64,000 nucleotides of DNA from Methyloversatilis sp. XJ19-49 (GTDB lineage Bacteria > Pseudomonadota > Gammaproteobacteria > Burkholderiales > Rhodocyclaceae), in NCBI RefSeq assembly GCF_024580145.1, contig NZ_JANINI010000013.1, positions 61,357-125,356 on the forward strand, read 5' to 3'. Below the pieces are notes generated by a model, which was not told the DNA's origin, did not search any database, and saw nothing but the letters and a program-made list of their open reading frames with translations. Shown piece after piece: positions 35,396 through 43,142 of this stretch (its first letter is position 1; every line of letters starts with the position of its first letter). Position numbers and translations under genes: made by a program.

Positions 35396-38300
35396 TCAGA
35401 CGCTGAGCGCTTCGTCGCGCAGCTTCAGCGCCTGTTCCATGTCGACCTCGACCACGCGCGAACACCCGCGCTCCTGCATCGTGACGCCCACCAGTTGTTG
35501 CGCCATTTCCATCGTGATCTTGTTGTGGCTGATGAACACGAACTGCGTGGCCGCCGACATGCGCTTGACCATTTCGCAGAAGCGTTCGGTGTTGGTGTCG
35601 TCCAGCGGCGCATCGACTTCGTCCAGCATGCAGAACGGCGCCGGATTGAGCTGGAACAGCGCGAACACCAGCGCCGTCGCGGTCAGCGCCTTTTCACCGC
35701 CGGACAGCAGCTGGATCGACGCATTGCGCTTGCCCGGCGGCTGCGCGAACACCTGCAGCCCGGCGTCCAGTATCTCGTCGCCGGTCATGACCAGCCGGGC
35801 CTCACCGCCGCCGAACAGCTCCGGGAAGATGCGGCCGAACTCGGTATTCACGCGATCATACGTGTCCTTGAGCAGGGCACGGGTTTCGCGGTCCATGCTG
35901 CGGATGGCATCTTCCAGCGTGCCGATGGCCTCGCGCAGGTCGGCCGACTGCATGTCCAGATAGCCCTTGCGCTCGGCTGCCTGGGTCAGTTCTTCCAGTG
36001 CCGCCAGATTCACCGCGCCGAGCGCCGCGATGTCGCGGTTGAGGCGGGCGATTTCACCATTCAGACTGCCTTCGCGCACGTTTTCCTGTTCGCCTTCGGC
36101 AACCAGCGCATCGAGCCGGCCTTCCGGCAGCGTGATTTCGGCCAGGCGTTGAGCGAACTGTTCGGCATTCAGTGCGGCCGCCTGCTGCTTCAGACGGCAC
36201 TCGGCCAGACGCTCGCGCGCCGGCGCCAGCCGCTGCTCGCTCTGCGCGCGCTGCGCATCGAGGTCGCGCAGCTGCGCCGCCAGCCCTTCCTGCGTGTCGC
36301 GGCAGGTGGCCAGCACCTGTTCACGTGCGCGGCGGGCGTCCAGCGTCTGCTGCAGCGTGGCGTCGATGCTGCGCTCGTCGATCTGCGCGAATTCGTCGCG
36401 CCGCAGCGCGCATTCGAGTTCGGCGTTTTCGAGCTGGGTGCGCGCGACCGACAGGTTGTTCGCCAGATCGGTCAGCCGGCTGGCGCATTCGCGCTGCGAA
36501 AAACCGGCTTCCTGCACCTCGCGCGCCGCCGCCTGATCGGCAAAGCGCGCCTCGCGCAGCGTGCCGTCGGCGCTCTTGTGCGCATCGAGCGCGGCGTCGA
36601 GCCGGTTGCGCTGCACATCGATCAGTTCGCGTGCGCGCTCGATCTCGATTTCGGCGCGCGCCAGATGCGCCTGTTCGGTCTGTTCCGCCTGATCCACTTC
36701 GGCGCGGTCGCGCTCCAGGGCGGCGCGCTGCTCGTCGAAACGCGACACCGCCTGGCCGAGCTTGATCTGTTCCACCTGCGCGGTGTGCGCCGCCTGGGTC
36801 AGCGACTGCTGCTCGCGCCGCGCCGCCGCCTGTTCTTCGTGGGCCGCGGCCAGCGCCGCCTCGGCTTCGCGAAGCGCCTCGCGCGCCTCGGCCAGCGCGG
36901 CCTCGGCCATGTCGATGTCGCGGCCCAGTTGTTCGATGTCGCGCGCGCGCTCCAGCACGCCATGCGTGCGCGCGTCGGGTGCATACAGCGTGAGCGACGC
37001 ACCCTGGGCGACGCGGCCCTGGCGGTCGACCTGGGCCGCACCACCCTGGGCCGCTCCGTCCTGTGTCGAACTCCCCTGCGCCGGCAGCGCCAGCACCTCG
37101 ACGGCCGCCACCGGGCCGAGCCACAGATCGAGCAGCGCGTCCCAGCGCGCGTCGAGGGACTGCACGCGGTGGCGCAGGCTGTCGGCCGAAAGCGGCGTGC
37201 GCGCGTCGGCGCCCGGCAGCGCGAGAGTCAGCGTCTGCGGTGCGGCACCGGCCGCACCGGCGGCGGCCAGCGTGTCGGGCGAGATGGCGTCGAGCGCGCC
37301 CAGGCGCTCGCGCAGCACGGCTTCGACGGCCAGCTCCCAGCCGGCCTCGACCTTGATGGCCTGCCACAGCGGTCGAGCGTCCTGCAGGCCGAGCGCCGCC
37401 AGCCAGGGCGCGAGCTTGCCGTCGCTCTGCGTCTTGCGCTGCAGCTCGACCAGCGCGTCGCGCCGGGCGCGGGTTTCGGTCAGCGTGCGGGTGGTGGCGC
37501 GCTCGCCGTCCTGCGCATTGCGCACCGCGCCCTGCAGCTGCGGCACGGCGATCTGCGCGGCCTGCATGCGTTGCTGCGCGGCTTCGACCGCCGCCTGCAA
37601 TTCCTCAAGCCGCGCCTGCGCCAGCGACAGCGCTGCGCGGTCCGGCTCGATCAATTGCGCCGCGTCGTGCGCGATGCGCTCGCGCCGGCCGGCCAGCGAA
37701 TGCAGCATGCGGCCGGCGTTCGCGCGGTGGGTTTCTTCCACCTTGAGCTGCTGTTCGACCGCCGCCAGCTCACGCCGCGCCTCGGTCGCCAGTTGCTCCG
37801 CCTCCTGAAACGCGGCTTCGGCTTCCGGCAGCAGCGCACGTGTCGTGTCGTGCCGCGCTTCGGCCTGTTCGATGCGGTGGGCGGCGTGCTCGGCCAATGT
37901 GGTCCAGCGCGCAGTGTCGCTTTCGATGCTTTCGATGCGCGCGCGCCAGTTCGCCACCTCGCCATCGAGCTGGGCGATGCGCGCCGCGAGCTTCTGGCGG
38001 TTTTCCGCCGCGCGCCGCAGATCGTCTTCCAGCCGGCTGGCTTCGGCGTTGGCGGTCAGCAGTTCGGCCTGCGCCGCATGCACCGCCTCGGAACTGGCGA
38101 AATGTTCGGTACGGATGCGCTCCAGCGCCGCCTCGTGGTGGCGCAGTGCCGCGGTTTCGCGTTCGATGTCGTTTTCGATGCGGCCGGCGTCGCCGGCCAG
38201 CGTGTCGGCCTCGGCCGCCGCGGCGCGCTGCTTCATCGCCCACAGCAGCGCCTGACGCTCGACCAGCCGGGTATTCAGTTCGGTGTGGCGGGCGGCGACT

Positions 38301-38938
38301 TCCGCCTGCTTCTGCAAGCGCTCGATGCGGCTGCCCAGTTCTCCGACGATGTCGTCGAGCCGCACCAGATTGTCGCGCGCGTCGTCCAGCCGGCCCTGCG
38401 TTTCGCGGCGTCGCTCGCGGTACTTGGTGATGCCGGCCGCCTCTTCGAGAAAGGCGCGCAGCTCTTCCGGCCGCGCCTCGATGATGCGGGTGATCATGCC
38501 CTGCTCGATGATGGCGTAGGCGCGCGGGCCCAGGCCGGTACCGAGGAACACGTCGATCACGTCGCGCCGGCGCACCCGCGTGTTGTTGATGAAGTAGTCC
38601 GACTGGCCGTCGCGCTCAAGCACCCGCTTGACCGCGATTTCGGCGTACTGCGACCACTGCCCGGCCGCCCTGCCCTGGTCGTTGTCGAACACCAGTTCGA
38701 CCGACGCCCGCCCGACCGGCTTGCGCGTGCCCGAGCCATTGAAGATGACGTCGGTCATCGCATCGCCGCGCAGCGCCGACGCCCGCGACTCGCCGAGCAC
38801 CCAGCGCACCGCATCGATGATGTTGGACTTGCCGCAGCCATTCGGCCCCACCACGCCGACCAGCTGGCCGGGCATCAGGATGGTGGTCGGATCGACGAAA
38901 GTCTTGAAGCCGGCGAGTTTGAGTTTGGACAGTCGCAC
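35396..38938 (-). CDS. smc: Chromosome partition protein Smc
   Basis: The 1180-residue SMC ATPase compacts and segregates the chromosome with ScpAB. It begins with GTG at 38936-38938 (RLSKLKLAGFKTFVDPT). The Walker A motif is GVVGPNGCGKSNIIDAVRW, two long coiled-coils flank a hinge near residues 500-660, and the C-terminal head has LLSGGEKALTA and the Walker B FCMLDEVDAPLDD. The frame is open for another 56 codons upstream, but those do not match the family. A fully open antisense frame covers the gene and is not coding. Confidence 0.96.
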   Translation of the reverse strand: MRLSKLKLAGFKTFVDPTTILMPGQLVGVVGPNGCGKSNIIDAVRWVLGESRASALRGDAMTDVIFNGSGTRKPVGRASVELVFDNDQGRAAGQWSQYAEIAVKRVLERDGQSDYFINNTRVRRRDVIDVFLGTGLGPRAYAIIEQGMITRIIEARPEELRAFLEEAAGITKYRERRRETQGRLDDARDNLVRLDDIVGELGSRIERLQKQAEVAARHTELNTRLVERQALLWAMKQRAAAAEADTLAGDAGRIENDIERETAALRHHEAALERIRTEHFASSEAVHAAQAELLTANAEASRLEDDLRRAAENRQKLAARIAQLDGEVANWRARIESIESDTARWTTLAEHAAHRIEQAEARHDTTRALLPEAEAAFQEAEQLATEARRELAAVEQQLKVEETHRANAGRMLHSLAGRRERIAHDAAQLIEPDRAALSLAQARLEELQAAVEAAQQRMQAAQIAVPQLQGAVRNAQDGERATTRTLTETRARRDALVELQRKTQSDGKLAPWLAALGLQDARPLWQAIKVEAGWELAVEAVLRERLGALDAISPDTLAAAGAAGAAPQTLTLALPGADARTPLSADSLRHRVQSLDARWDALLDLWLGPVAAVEVLALPAQGSSTQDGAAQGGAAQVDRQGRVAQGASLTLYAPDARTHGVLERARDIEQLGRDIDMAEAALAEAREALREAEAALAAAHEEQAAARREQQSLTQAAHTAQVEQIKLGQAVSRFDEQRAALERDRAEVDQAEQTEQAHLARAEIEIERARELIDVQRNRLDAALDAHKSADGTLREARFADQAAAREVQEAGFSQRECASRLTDLANNLSVARTQLENAELECALRRDEFAQIDERSIDATLQQTLDARRAREQVLATCRDTQEGLAAQLRDLDAQRAQSEQRLAPARERLAECRLKQQAAALNAEQFAQRLAEITLPEGRLDALVAEGEQENVREGSLNGEIARLNRDIAALGAVNLAALEELTQAAERKGYLDMQSADLREAIGTLEDAIRSMDRETRALLKDTYDRVNTEFGRIFPELFGGGEARLVMTGDEILDAGLQVFAQPPGKRNASIQLLSGGEKALTATALVFALFQLNPAPFCMLDEVDAPLDDTNTERFCEMVKRMSAATQFVFISHNKITMEMAQQLVGVTMQERGCSRVVEVDMEQALKLRDEALSV

Positions 38939-39191
38939 GGGACGGCGGCGGGGGGCGGATGTAGGGCTAAAAACCGGCTGAATGATATCACTCGGGGCCT
39001 CATGGCCCGGCCAGCCTAGAGTTCGATGCGCTGTATCGAGCGTGAAAGTGCGCGCCGTCAGGCGGTCACTGCAGGACTTTGACCTCAGATACCGGCCCGC
39101 TTGCAACGGCGGGCCCCGTTGCGACGTCAGTCAGCGAGGCGCGGGCTTACGAACCCGAGATGGGCAGAGGAAGCCGCGTGGCCCTTGTTCG
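38939..39191. other. Intergenic boundary between smc and the accessory region
   Basis: No gene is seen. One GC hairpin (GGCCCGC/GCGGGCC at 39094-39115) is present without a T-run. The stretch marks the junction of the conserved smc block with the accessory DNA that follows. Confidence 0.5.
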
Positions 39192-39220
39192 CTGCATGCA
39201 AAAGTATAAACTGCATGCAT
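39192..39220 (+). promoter_or_regulatory. Promoter with flanking repeats, likely fitAB autoregulatory site
   Basis: Two copies of CTGCATGCA (39192-39200 and 39211-39219) flank the sequence AAAGTATAAA, which supplies a -10 (TATAAA). Because TGCATGCA is itself palindromic the copies form both direct and inverted repeats. FitAB-type complexes bind repeats around their own promoter, so control by the downstream antitoxin is a reasonable inference. Confidence 0.5.
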
Positions 39221-39236
39221 TCAATCCAGCGGTGCG

Positions 39237-39497
39237 ATGAACATGGCCATGCTTACCGTACGCAACCTTCCCGACGCCGTGCACCGAGCACTGCGCATGC
39301 GCGCTGTCACCCACGGCCGCAGCATGGAGGCCGAGATACGGCACATTCTGGAATCTGCCGTGGCCCCGGAGGGCCGCGTGAAGTTGGGGTCGCTGTTGGC
39401 GGACATCGGTCGTGAAGCCGGTCTGACCGATGACGAGTTGGGCATCCTCGATCAGGTGCGCGACCCGACGCCGTCCCGTCCGGTCAGCTTCGAATGA
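39237..39497 (+). CDS. FitA-type ribbon-helix-helix antitoxin
   Basis: The 86-residue protein has an N-terminal ribbon-helix-helix DNA-binding unit (MLTVRNLPDAVHRALRMRA, then GRSMEAEIRHILESA) like FitA/StbC antitoxins and a C-terminal part that would wrap the toxin (KLGSLLADIGREAG). The start is the ATG at 39237, with an in-frame second Met at 39246. It overlaps the toxin gene by four bases (ATGA). The pair sits where an integron integrase would be expected, left of the attI-like site. Confidence 0.85.
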   Translation: MNMAMLTVRNLPDAVHRALRMRAVTHGRSMEAEIRHILESAVAPEGRVKLGSLLADIGREAGLTDDELGILDQVRDPTPSRPVSFE

Positions 39498-39913
39498 TCC
39501 TGCTCGACACCAACGTGGTGTTGGAGCCGCTGCGTCACACGCCTGATATCCGGGTGATCGCGTGGATCGACGCCCAGGCGCTGGAAACACTTTTCCTGTC
39601 CGCCATTACCGTGGCCGAGCTGCGCACCGGCGTTGCGCTGCTGCCGACAGGCAAACGGCGCTCTGTGTTGCAGGAAAATCTTGAACAGCGCGTTCTGCCG
39701 CTGTTCGCCGGCCGCGTCCTGCCCTTCGACCTGGGCAGCACAGGCGCCTATGCGGAACGGATCGCGCTGGCGCGGGCTGCCGGATATGCCATCGCCACGG
39801 CAGACGCCTGCATCGCCGCAATCGCGGTCGCGAACGGCCTTTCGGTCGCCACCCGCGATACCCGCCCCTTCGAAGCCGCCGGCGTCGCGGTCATCAACCC
39901 GTGGCAATGGTGA
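39494..39913 (+). CDS. FitB/VapC-type PIN-domain toxin
   Basis: The 139-residue PIN-domain ribonuclease has the acidic metal-binding residues of the family: Asp5 in LLDTNVVLE, Glu in ITVAELRTG, Asp in IATADACIAAIA and a late Asp in VATRDTRPF. It is probably a toxin that cleaves a specific RNA such as a tRNA when free of the preceding antitoxin. Overlapping coding with the antitoxin gene supports coupled synthesis. The target is not predictable. Confidence 0.87.
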   Translation: MILLDTNVVLEPLRHTPDIRVIAWIDAQALETLFLSAITVAELRTGVALLPTGKRRSVLQENLEQRVLPLFAGRVLPFDLGSTGAYAERIALARAAGYAIATADACIAAIAVANGLSVATRDTRPFEAAGVAVINPWQW

Positions 39914-40163
39914 TCTGGGGTCTGCCGTTACCCGTGCCGCGAAAAATCCAGCCCGGCCGATGCGTGGCGTTCACCCTGCGGTGCCATGGCAGCGGGCGTC
40001 AGGACATCCGCTGATCACGGCTATGGTGGACGCTGATTTACGCCCTTGAACACGTCCATCGTGCTGCTGACGTTTTTTGCGGTATTTTAATGGCATGAAG
40101 AAACAGCATGAGTCAATGTAAGTATATGAAAAAAAAAGACTATCGATCCGGCGGACCGTCATT
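39914..40163. other. Stretch left of attI with no gene; integrase absent
   Basis: An integron integrase gene would normally start here and read leftward. No tyrosine-recombinase motif is found in any frame. The DNA becomes markedly AT-rich from about 40070 on, and a TTGACT / CATTAA pair on the minus strand (18-base spacing) could be a remnant of the integrase promoter. That reading is speculative. Confidence 0.45.
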
Positions 40164-40221
40164 GTTATGCGTCACCGTCCGGAGTTATGCTGCAAAACTG
40201 CGCCAGAAAACAAAGTTAGAC
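40164..40221 (+). other. attI-like integron insertion site
   Basis: The site ends AAAACAAAGTTAGAC. From memory the class 1 integron attI1 ends AAAACAAAGTTAGGC, a 14 of 15 match. GTTATGC occurs twice, at 40164 and 40184, twenty bases apart, resembling the integrase-binding direct repeats of attI1, and GTTATGCTGC lies at the same distance from the crossover as GTTACGCAGC does there. The crossover point is G40215. An array is normally read away from attI, and here all cassettes lie to the right. Confidence 0.85.
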
Positions 40222-40227
40222 CTACCT

Positions 40228-40440
40228 ATGCGATCGGTAACTCGCACCCAAGAATGGTTTCTCGCTGATCCAAGGACACGAAAATGGATTACCCAGTGCG
40301 TGGCGTGTCAGCAGTACGGGCGAAAGGCAAATACACCTGCAACCATCCCGAAAGTAAATTTCGAAGAGATGTTCCCCGTCCAGGAACTCAATAAATTTGG
40401 CCAATGCGAAAGGTGTGCGGCACATGCCGGCAAGGTCTAA
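40228..40440 (+). CDS. Cassette 1: double-CxxC miniprotein of unknown function
   Basis: The 70-residue protein has two CxxC knuckles 33 residues apart (QCVACQQYG at 24-27 and QCERCAAHAG at 60-63), suggesting one bound zinc. The ATG lies seven bases after the cassette's left heptamer, typical for cassette genes. The frame is open 40 codons further upstream, but those codons cross the recombination point into attI and cannot belong to the mobile gene. The TAA stop lies inside the attC heptamer GTCTAAC. I do not recognise the family. Confidence 0.75.
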   Translation: MRSVTRTQEWFLADPRTRKWITQCVACQQYGRKANTPATIPKVNFEEMFPVQELNKFGQCERCAAHAGKV

Positions 40441-40512
40441 CCCTGCGCTCAACACGGACGACCTACATGCCGCTTCGCGGCATTCCGGTCGCCGGTTAGC
40501 TCCACGTTGTGC
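40435..40512 (+). other. attC site 1
   Basis: It starts with GTCTAAC and ends with GTTGTGC. Between them, CGCTCAACACGGACGACC and GGTCGCCGGTTAGCTCCACG can pair as the usual imperfect attC stem, capped by ATGCCGC-TTC-GCGGCAT. Confidence 0.93.
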
Positions 40513-40515
40513 CGC

Positions 40516-40845
40516 ATGATCTTCGCCGTTGAAACCGAGGAGCTGACGCTCATCGCCTTCACTGGTCAAGCAGAGGCGGTCGCGTATTGCGAGGGCCTCG
40601 ACGTTGAAGCTGCCGTTTGGCTCTTTTGGAACGATCGTGGCGAGCCACTGGAGCCGCAGTTTTCAGTTCCTAACAAGCGTGGTCTGTTCGGGTCGAGTAA
40701 CGGCACCTACTCGCTTGTTGCTGCGTCCCCCAATCACCATGCCCATTTGTCGGAAGCGCTGGACGAGGTGCAGAATTTTGAATCCGCTGCCCCGTTCAAC
40801 TCGGTTCAAGGTCTTCGGGCCTATCTGGAGAATGGCAATGCATAA
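40516..40845 (+). CDS. Cassette 2: protein of unknown function
   Basis: The 109-residue protein (MIFAVETEELTLIAFTG...) is predicted cytoplasmic with no signal or membrane segment. The ATG is four bases after the cassette's left heptamer. An in-frame TTG three codons earlier lies on the recombination core and is not used. The C-terminal half looks helical (LSEALDEVQNFESAAPFN). No family was recognised. It is flanked by attC1 and attC2. Confidence 0.7.
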   Translation: MIFAVETEELTLIAFTGQAEAVAYCEGLDVEAAVWLFWNDRGEPLEPQFSVPNKRGLFGSSNGTYSLVAASPNHHAHLSEALDEVQNFESAAPFNSVQGLRAYLENGNA

Positions 40846-40866
40846 GGGGTCAGCGGTCCGCAAGCG

Positions 40867-40923
40867 GCACAACTTTTCGCTCCAGCGGACGGCTTCGCCG
40901 GCCGCTGAGCTTCGACGTTAGAC
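40867..40923 (+). other. attC site 2
   Basis: This 57-base site runs from GCACAAC to GTTAGAC. GCTCCAGCGG and CCGCTGAGC pair with one extra unpaired base, as required for strand choice by the integrase, with a short GGC-TTCG-CCG cap. Confidence 0.93.
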
Positions 40924-40930
40924 CGCACAG

Positions 40931-41377
40931 GTGACAGCCGTGTCTTCTCAGGTTATTGACCAACTACAGGCGGCTTTTCCGCAGCGTAGGGTGGTCGACG
41001 TCATCACCCCGCATGAGTGCGACGAATGTGCCGCCATTCGTTCCGCTCTGGCCGGTCGGACGTGGTCCGAGGTGCCCAGTTCCTTTGCCGAGGAGTACTG
41101 CGGCAGTCTTCCCCTGTTGTCACCTGATGCCTACAACGCGTACCTGCCAGTGTGGCTTCGCGCCGCCGTTGAGAATCCCGACGGCGACGCGGCAGCGATG
41201 GTCCCGATCAACCTCGCGGACGAACCGATCAAAGAGGCTTTTACACCCGAGCAGGTCGACGCCCTGATTGCGGTCGTGGAGTACGTCGCGACACACAACG
41301 TTTTTGGCTCTGACGATCCCATCAATCTTGAGAAGCTGGCGAAAGTCCAATCTGAGTGGGGGCGTCGTGCGGTCTAA
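40931..41377 (+). CDS. Cassette 3: protein of unknown function (DUF6714-like)
   Basis: The 148-residue acidic protein starts with GTG at 40931 (a second GTG follows three codons on). It contains HECDECAAIRSALAGRTWSE near the N-terminus. This pattern resembles small proteins grouped as DUF6714, a resemblance recalled rather than tested. No membrane segment is seen. The stop (41375-41377) falls within the attC3 heptamer. The function is unknown. Confidence 0.7.
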   Translation: MTAVSSQVIDQLQAAFPQRRVVDVITPHECDECAAIRSALAGRTWSEVPSSFAEEYCGSLPLLSPDAYNAYLPVWLRAAVENPDGDAAAMVPINLADEPIKEAFTPEQVDALIAVVEYVATHNVFGSDDPINLEKLAKVQSEWGRRAV

Positions 41378-41485
41378 CAGGTCGTTCGACGCGGACACGC
41401 AACGGCATTGCGCCGCAAGCCGTGCTGGTGAGCGTACGACTCGCGGCGCAATGCCGTTGCGCGCCGGTCAACTCCGACGTTAGCC
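41372..41485 (+). other. attC site 3
   Basis: This 114-base site, the longest here, runs from GTCTAAC to GTTAGCC. Its arms contain CGCAACGGCATTGCGCCGC and GCGGCGCAATGCCGTTGCG, which pair over a long stretch. Confidence 0.93.
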
Positions 41486-41594
41486 GCCTGTCAATCCTGC
41501 TCTGACGTGGTCATATCCTTGTCATTAGTCTCTGCTAAGGGTTGCAACTCCACTGCCCGCATCCGTACCACATTCAATGTTGTAGTCACTCTTC

Positions 41595-42257
41595 ATGAAA
41601 GCTCCTCAAATGAAGCGACTTTTTCACTCCATCTATCTTTGTTTATTGCTAGTTTTCGAGTCACCGCAAATTTCTGCGAATGCCATACTATTTTATGCTA
41701 GCTCCCCTATGAGTTGGGTCGGTGGGGGCGAGTCAATTTACTTGACTGACGCAGACCCTTTCGATTTTATTGTAGGTAGAACATATGACCATGGTATTTC
41801 AATAATGGTAAATGACTACCAACATAACTCAATATCCCACCCTCAGAGAGATTGGTTCTTGTTGTTTTCAGACCCATACAACCTTCCCTTAGTGTTGGGG
41901 CACTATGATGACGTAGCCCGTCATCCATTTAATCCCATCGGAACACCGGGAATGGATATTTTCGGAAACGGTCGGGGCAACACTATCATCGGAGGTTTCT
42001 TCGAAGTGTTAGAGGTCGAGTATGGTCAGCCTTCTGGAATATTTGACCTTCCAGAAATTGAAAAACTCGCGATTGACTTCACGATGCTCGATGAAAGTGA
42101 CTCAAACAAGTGGATGGTTGGTAGTTTTCGTTTCAATTCAGCGATACCAACGTTAAGTATTCCAGAGCCTCCCACGCTTGGATTGATTGGCTTTGTATTA
42201 GCGATTTCTGTGCTAAGAGGCTCTCGATCGAATAGGCGTATGAGCGCCGCAAACTAA
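41595..42257 (+). CDS. Cassette 4: PEP-CTERM sorting domain protein
   Basis: The 220-residue exported protein has an N-terminal signal peptide (hydrophobic YLCLLLVFESPQISANA) and a C-terminal PEP-CTERM anchor: Pro-Glu-Pro at residues 190-192 (SIPEPPTLGLIGFVL), then a hydrophobic helix and the basic tail RGSRSNRR. Such proteins are processed by exosortase and archaeosortase-like systems and go to the surface or exopolysaccharide. An ATG five codons in (41610) is an alternative start. The gene is clearly AT-richer than the chromosome, consistent with foreign origin. A leader of 110 bases separates it from the cassette boundary. Confidence 0.83.
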   Translation: MKAPQMKRLFHSIYLCLLLVFESPQISANAILFYASSPMSWVGGGESIYLTDADPFDFIVGRTYDHGISIMVNDYQHNSISHPQRDWFLLFSDPYNLPLVLGHYDDVARHPFNPIGTPGMDIFGNGRGNTIIGGFFEVLEVEYGQPSGIFDLPEIEKLAIDFTMLDESDSNKWMVGSFRFNSAIPTLSIPEPPTLGLIGFVLAISVLRGSRSNRRMSAAN

Positions 42258-42316
42258 CATGGCGCTTAAATAGGACGGGCCAAAATTCCGGCCCGCCCCT
42301 TAGCTCTACGTTGGGC
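42252..42316 (+). other. attC site 4
   Basis: This 65-base site runs from AACTAAC to GTTGGGC. GGACGGGCC and GGCCCGCCCC form the stem, and the 3' arm TTAGCTCTACG matches that of attC5. The 5' heptamer departs from the cassette's expected GGCTAAC at two positions. Confidence 0.87.
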
Positions 42317-42342
42317 CCCTTAGGAATGGAAGCAGCACGGCT

Positions 42343-42441
42343 ATGCGCATTTCAATTGCGTCAGCAGCCCTAGTCGGCGCACTTCATTGTAGTTCGTTCG
42401 CGGTGGCTGGGTGCTACAGTGATTTCGACTATGGCTATTAG
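42343..42441 (+). CDS. Cassette 5: possible 32-residue secreted peptide
   Basis: This short open frame begins with ATG at 42343, 27 bases into the cassette. It reads as a signal-peptide-like stretch (MRISIASAALVGALHCSSFA) followed by a tiny mature part with one cysteine and three tyrosines (VAGCYSDFDYGY). GGAATGGAAG lies upstream. It precedes the acetyltransferase gene in the same cassette by 47 bases. Expression is unproven. Confidence 0.35.
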   Translation: MRISIASAALVGALHCSSFAVAGCYSDFDYGY

Positions 42442-42488
42442 ATTTTTAGGTCTCCAATGATCATTGATATCTGTTGAGGGTTGAGTAA

Positions 42489-43106
42489 GTGAGAGAACTA
42501 GAAGAGAGCGGAAACATAAAGCTCATAGAAACTGAACCCAGCAGCCTCACCGAGTTCAAATCTGCCTTGCAGGATTCCTTCCGTGTGTCGGCAGAGGCAG
42601 ACTTTGGGCACCTACTTGAAGAACCAATTCCCTCTGACGAAGATATTGAAAAGTCATTCAACGCCACGGGAGCCGTTACTTACTGGATCATGGCAGACGA
42701 ACAACGTGTTGGGGGCGCTGTTGTAGTGATAGACCAAATGAGCGGACTGAACTCCTTGTCATTCTTGTTCATAGCGACTAGCCACCAGAGTCAAGGGTTG
42801 GGGCTGAAAGCCTGGAAAACGATCGAAAAAGAATTTCCTTTTACCAAAGTCTGGGAAACTGTTACTCCATATTTCGAGAAAAGAAATATTCACTTCTATG
42901 TGAATAAGTGTGGTTTCAAAATTGTCGAGTTCTACAACAAGTACCATCCAGACCCTCATCAGAATTCACGCCGAATTCATGACGAAGGAGATGACGATGA
43001 GATGTTTAGGTTTGAGAAAATAATGGAAGACTCAGGTGCTCTTAAACGCGAAGCCCAACCCGGCGCTCAACCCCGCTCGCTTTGCTCGTTGGACGCTGCG
43101 CGATAA
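42489..43106 (+). CDS. Cassette 5: GNAT-family N-acetyltransferase
   Basis: The 205-residue protein has the acetyl-CoA loop of GNAT enzymes (FLFIATSHQSQGLGLKAW; Q-S-Q-G-L-G) after a beta-strand pair (VGGAVVVID). GNAT proteins are frequent integron cargo, often modifying antibiotics or proteins, but the substrate cannot be told here. The start is GTG at 42489 with GAGGG upstream. The last 18 residues are encoded within attC5, so the C-terminus depends on the cassette's own recombination site. Confidence 0.82.
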   Translation: MRELEESGNIKLIETEPSSLTEFKSALQDSFRVSAEADFGHLLEEPIPSDEDIEKSFNATGAVTYWIMADEQRVGGAVVVIDQMSGLNSLSFLFIATSHQSQGLGLKAWKTIEKEFPFTKVWETVTPYFEKRNIHFYVNKCGFKIVEFYNKYHPDPHQNSRRIHDEGDDDEMFRFEKIMEDSGALKREAQPGAQPRSLCSLDAAR

Positions 43107-43139
43107 AGCCGCGCAGCGCCGGTTAGCTCTACGTTCGGC
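43053..43139 (+). other. attC site 5
   Basis: This 87-base site runs from GCCCAAC to GTTCGGC. It carries the common arms CGGCGCTCAACCCCG and GCGCCGGTTAGCTCTACG. The cap contains further self-complementary sequence (GCTGCGCG / CGCGCAGC). Confidence 0.93.
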
Positions 43140-43142
43140 GTC

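Noticed and set aside
35495..39019. 1174-codon plus-strand frame opposite smc
   Set aside because: It is the antisense shadow of smc produced by GC-rich third positions. The minus strand encodes all SMC motifs.
39094..39115. GC hairpin upstream of smc as a terminator or tRNA remnant
   Set aside because: No T-run follows on either strand, and no cloverleaf can be formed around it.
39237..39913. FitAB pair as an integron cassette
   Set aside because: No attC-like site or GTTRRRY core flanks it, and it lies on the integrase side of the attI-like site.
39971..40162. Minus-strand frame left of attI as an integron integrase relic
   Set aside because: Its 63 residues show no tyrosine-recombinase motif, and the sequence does not resemble the integrase N-terminus.
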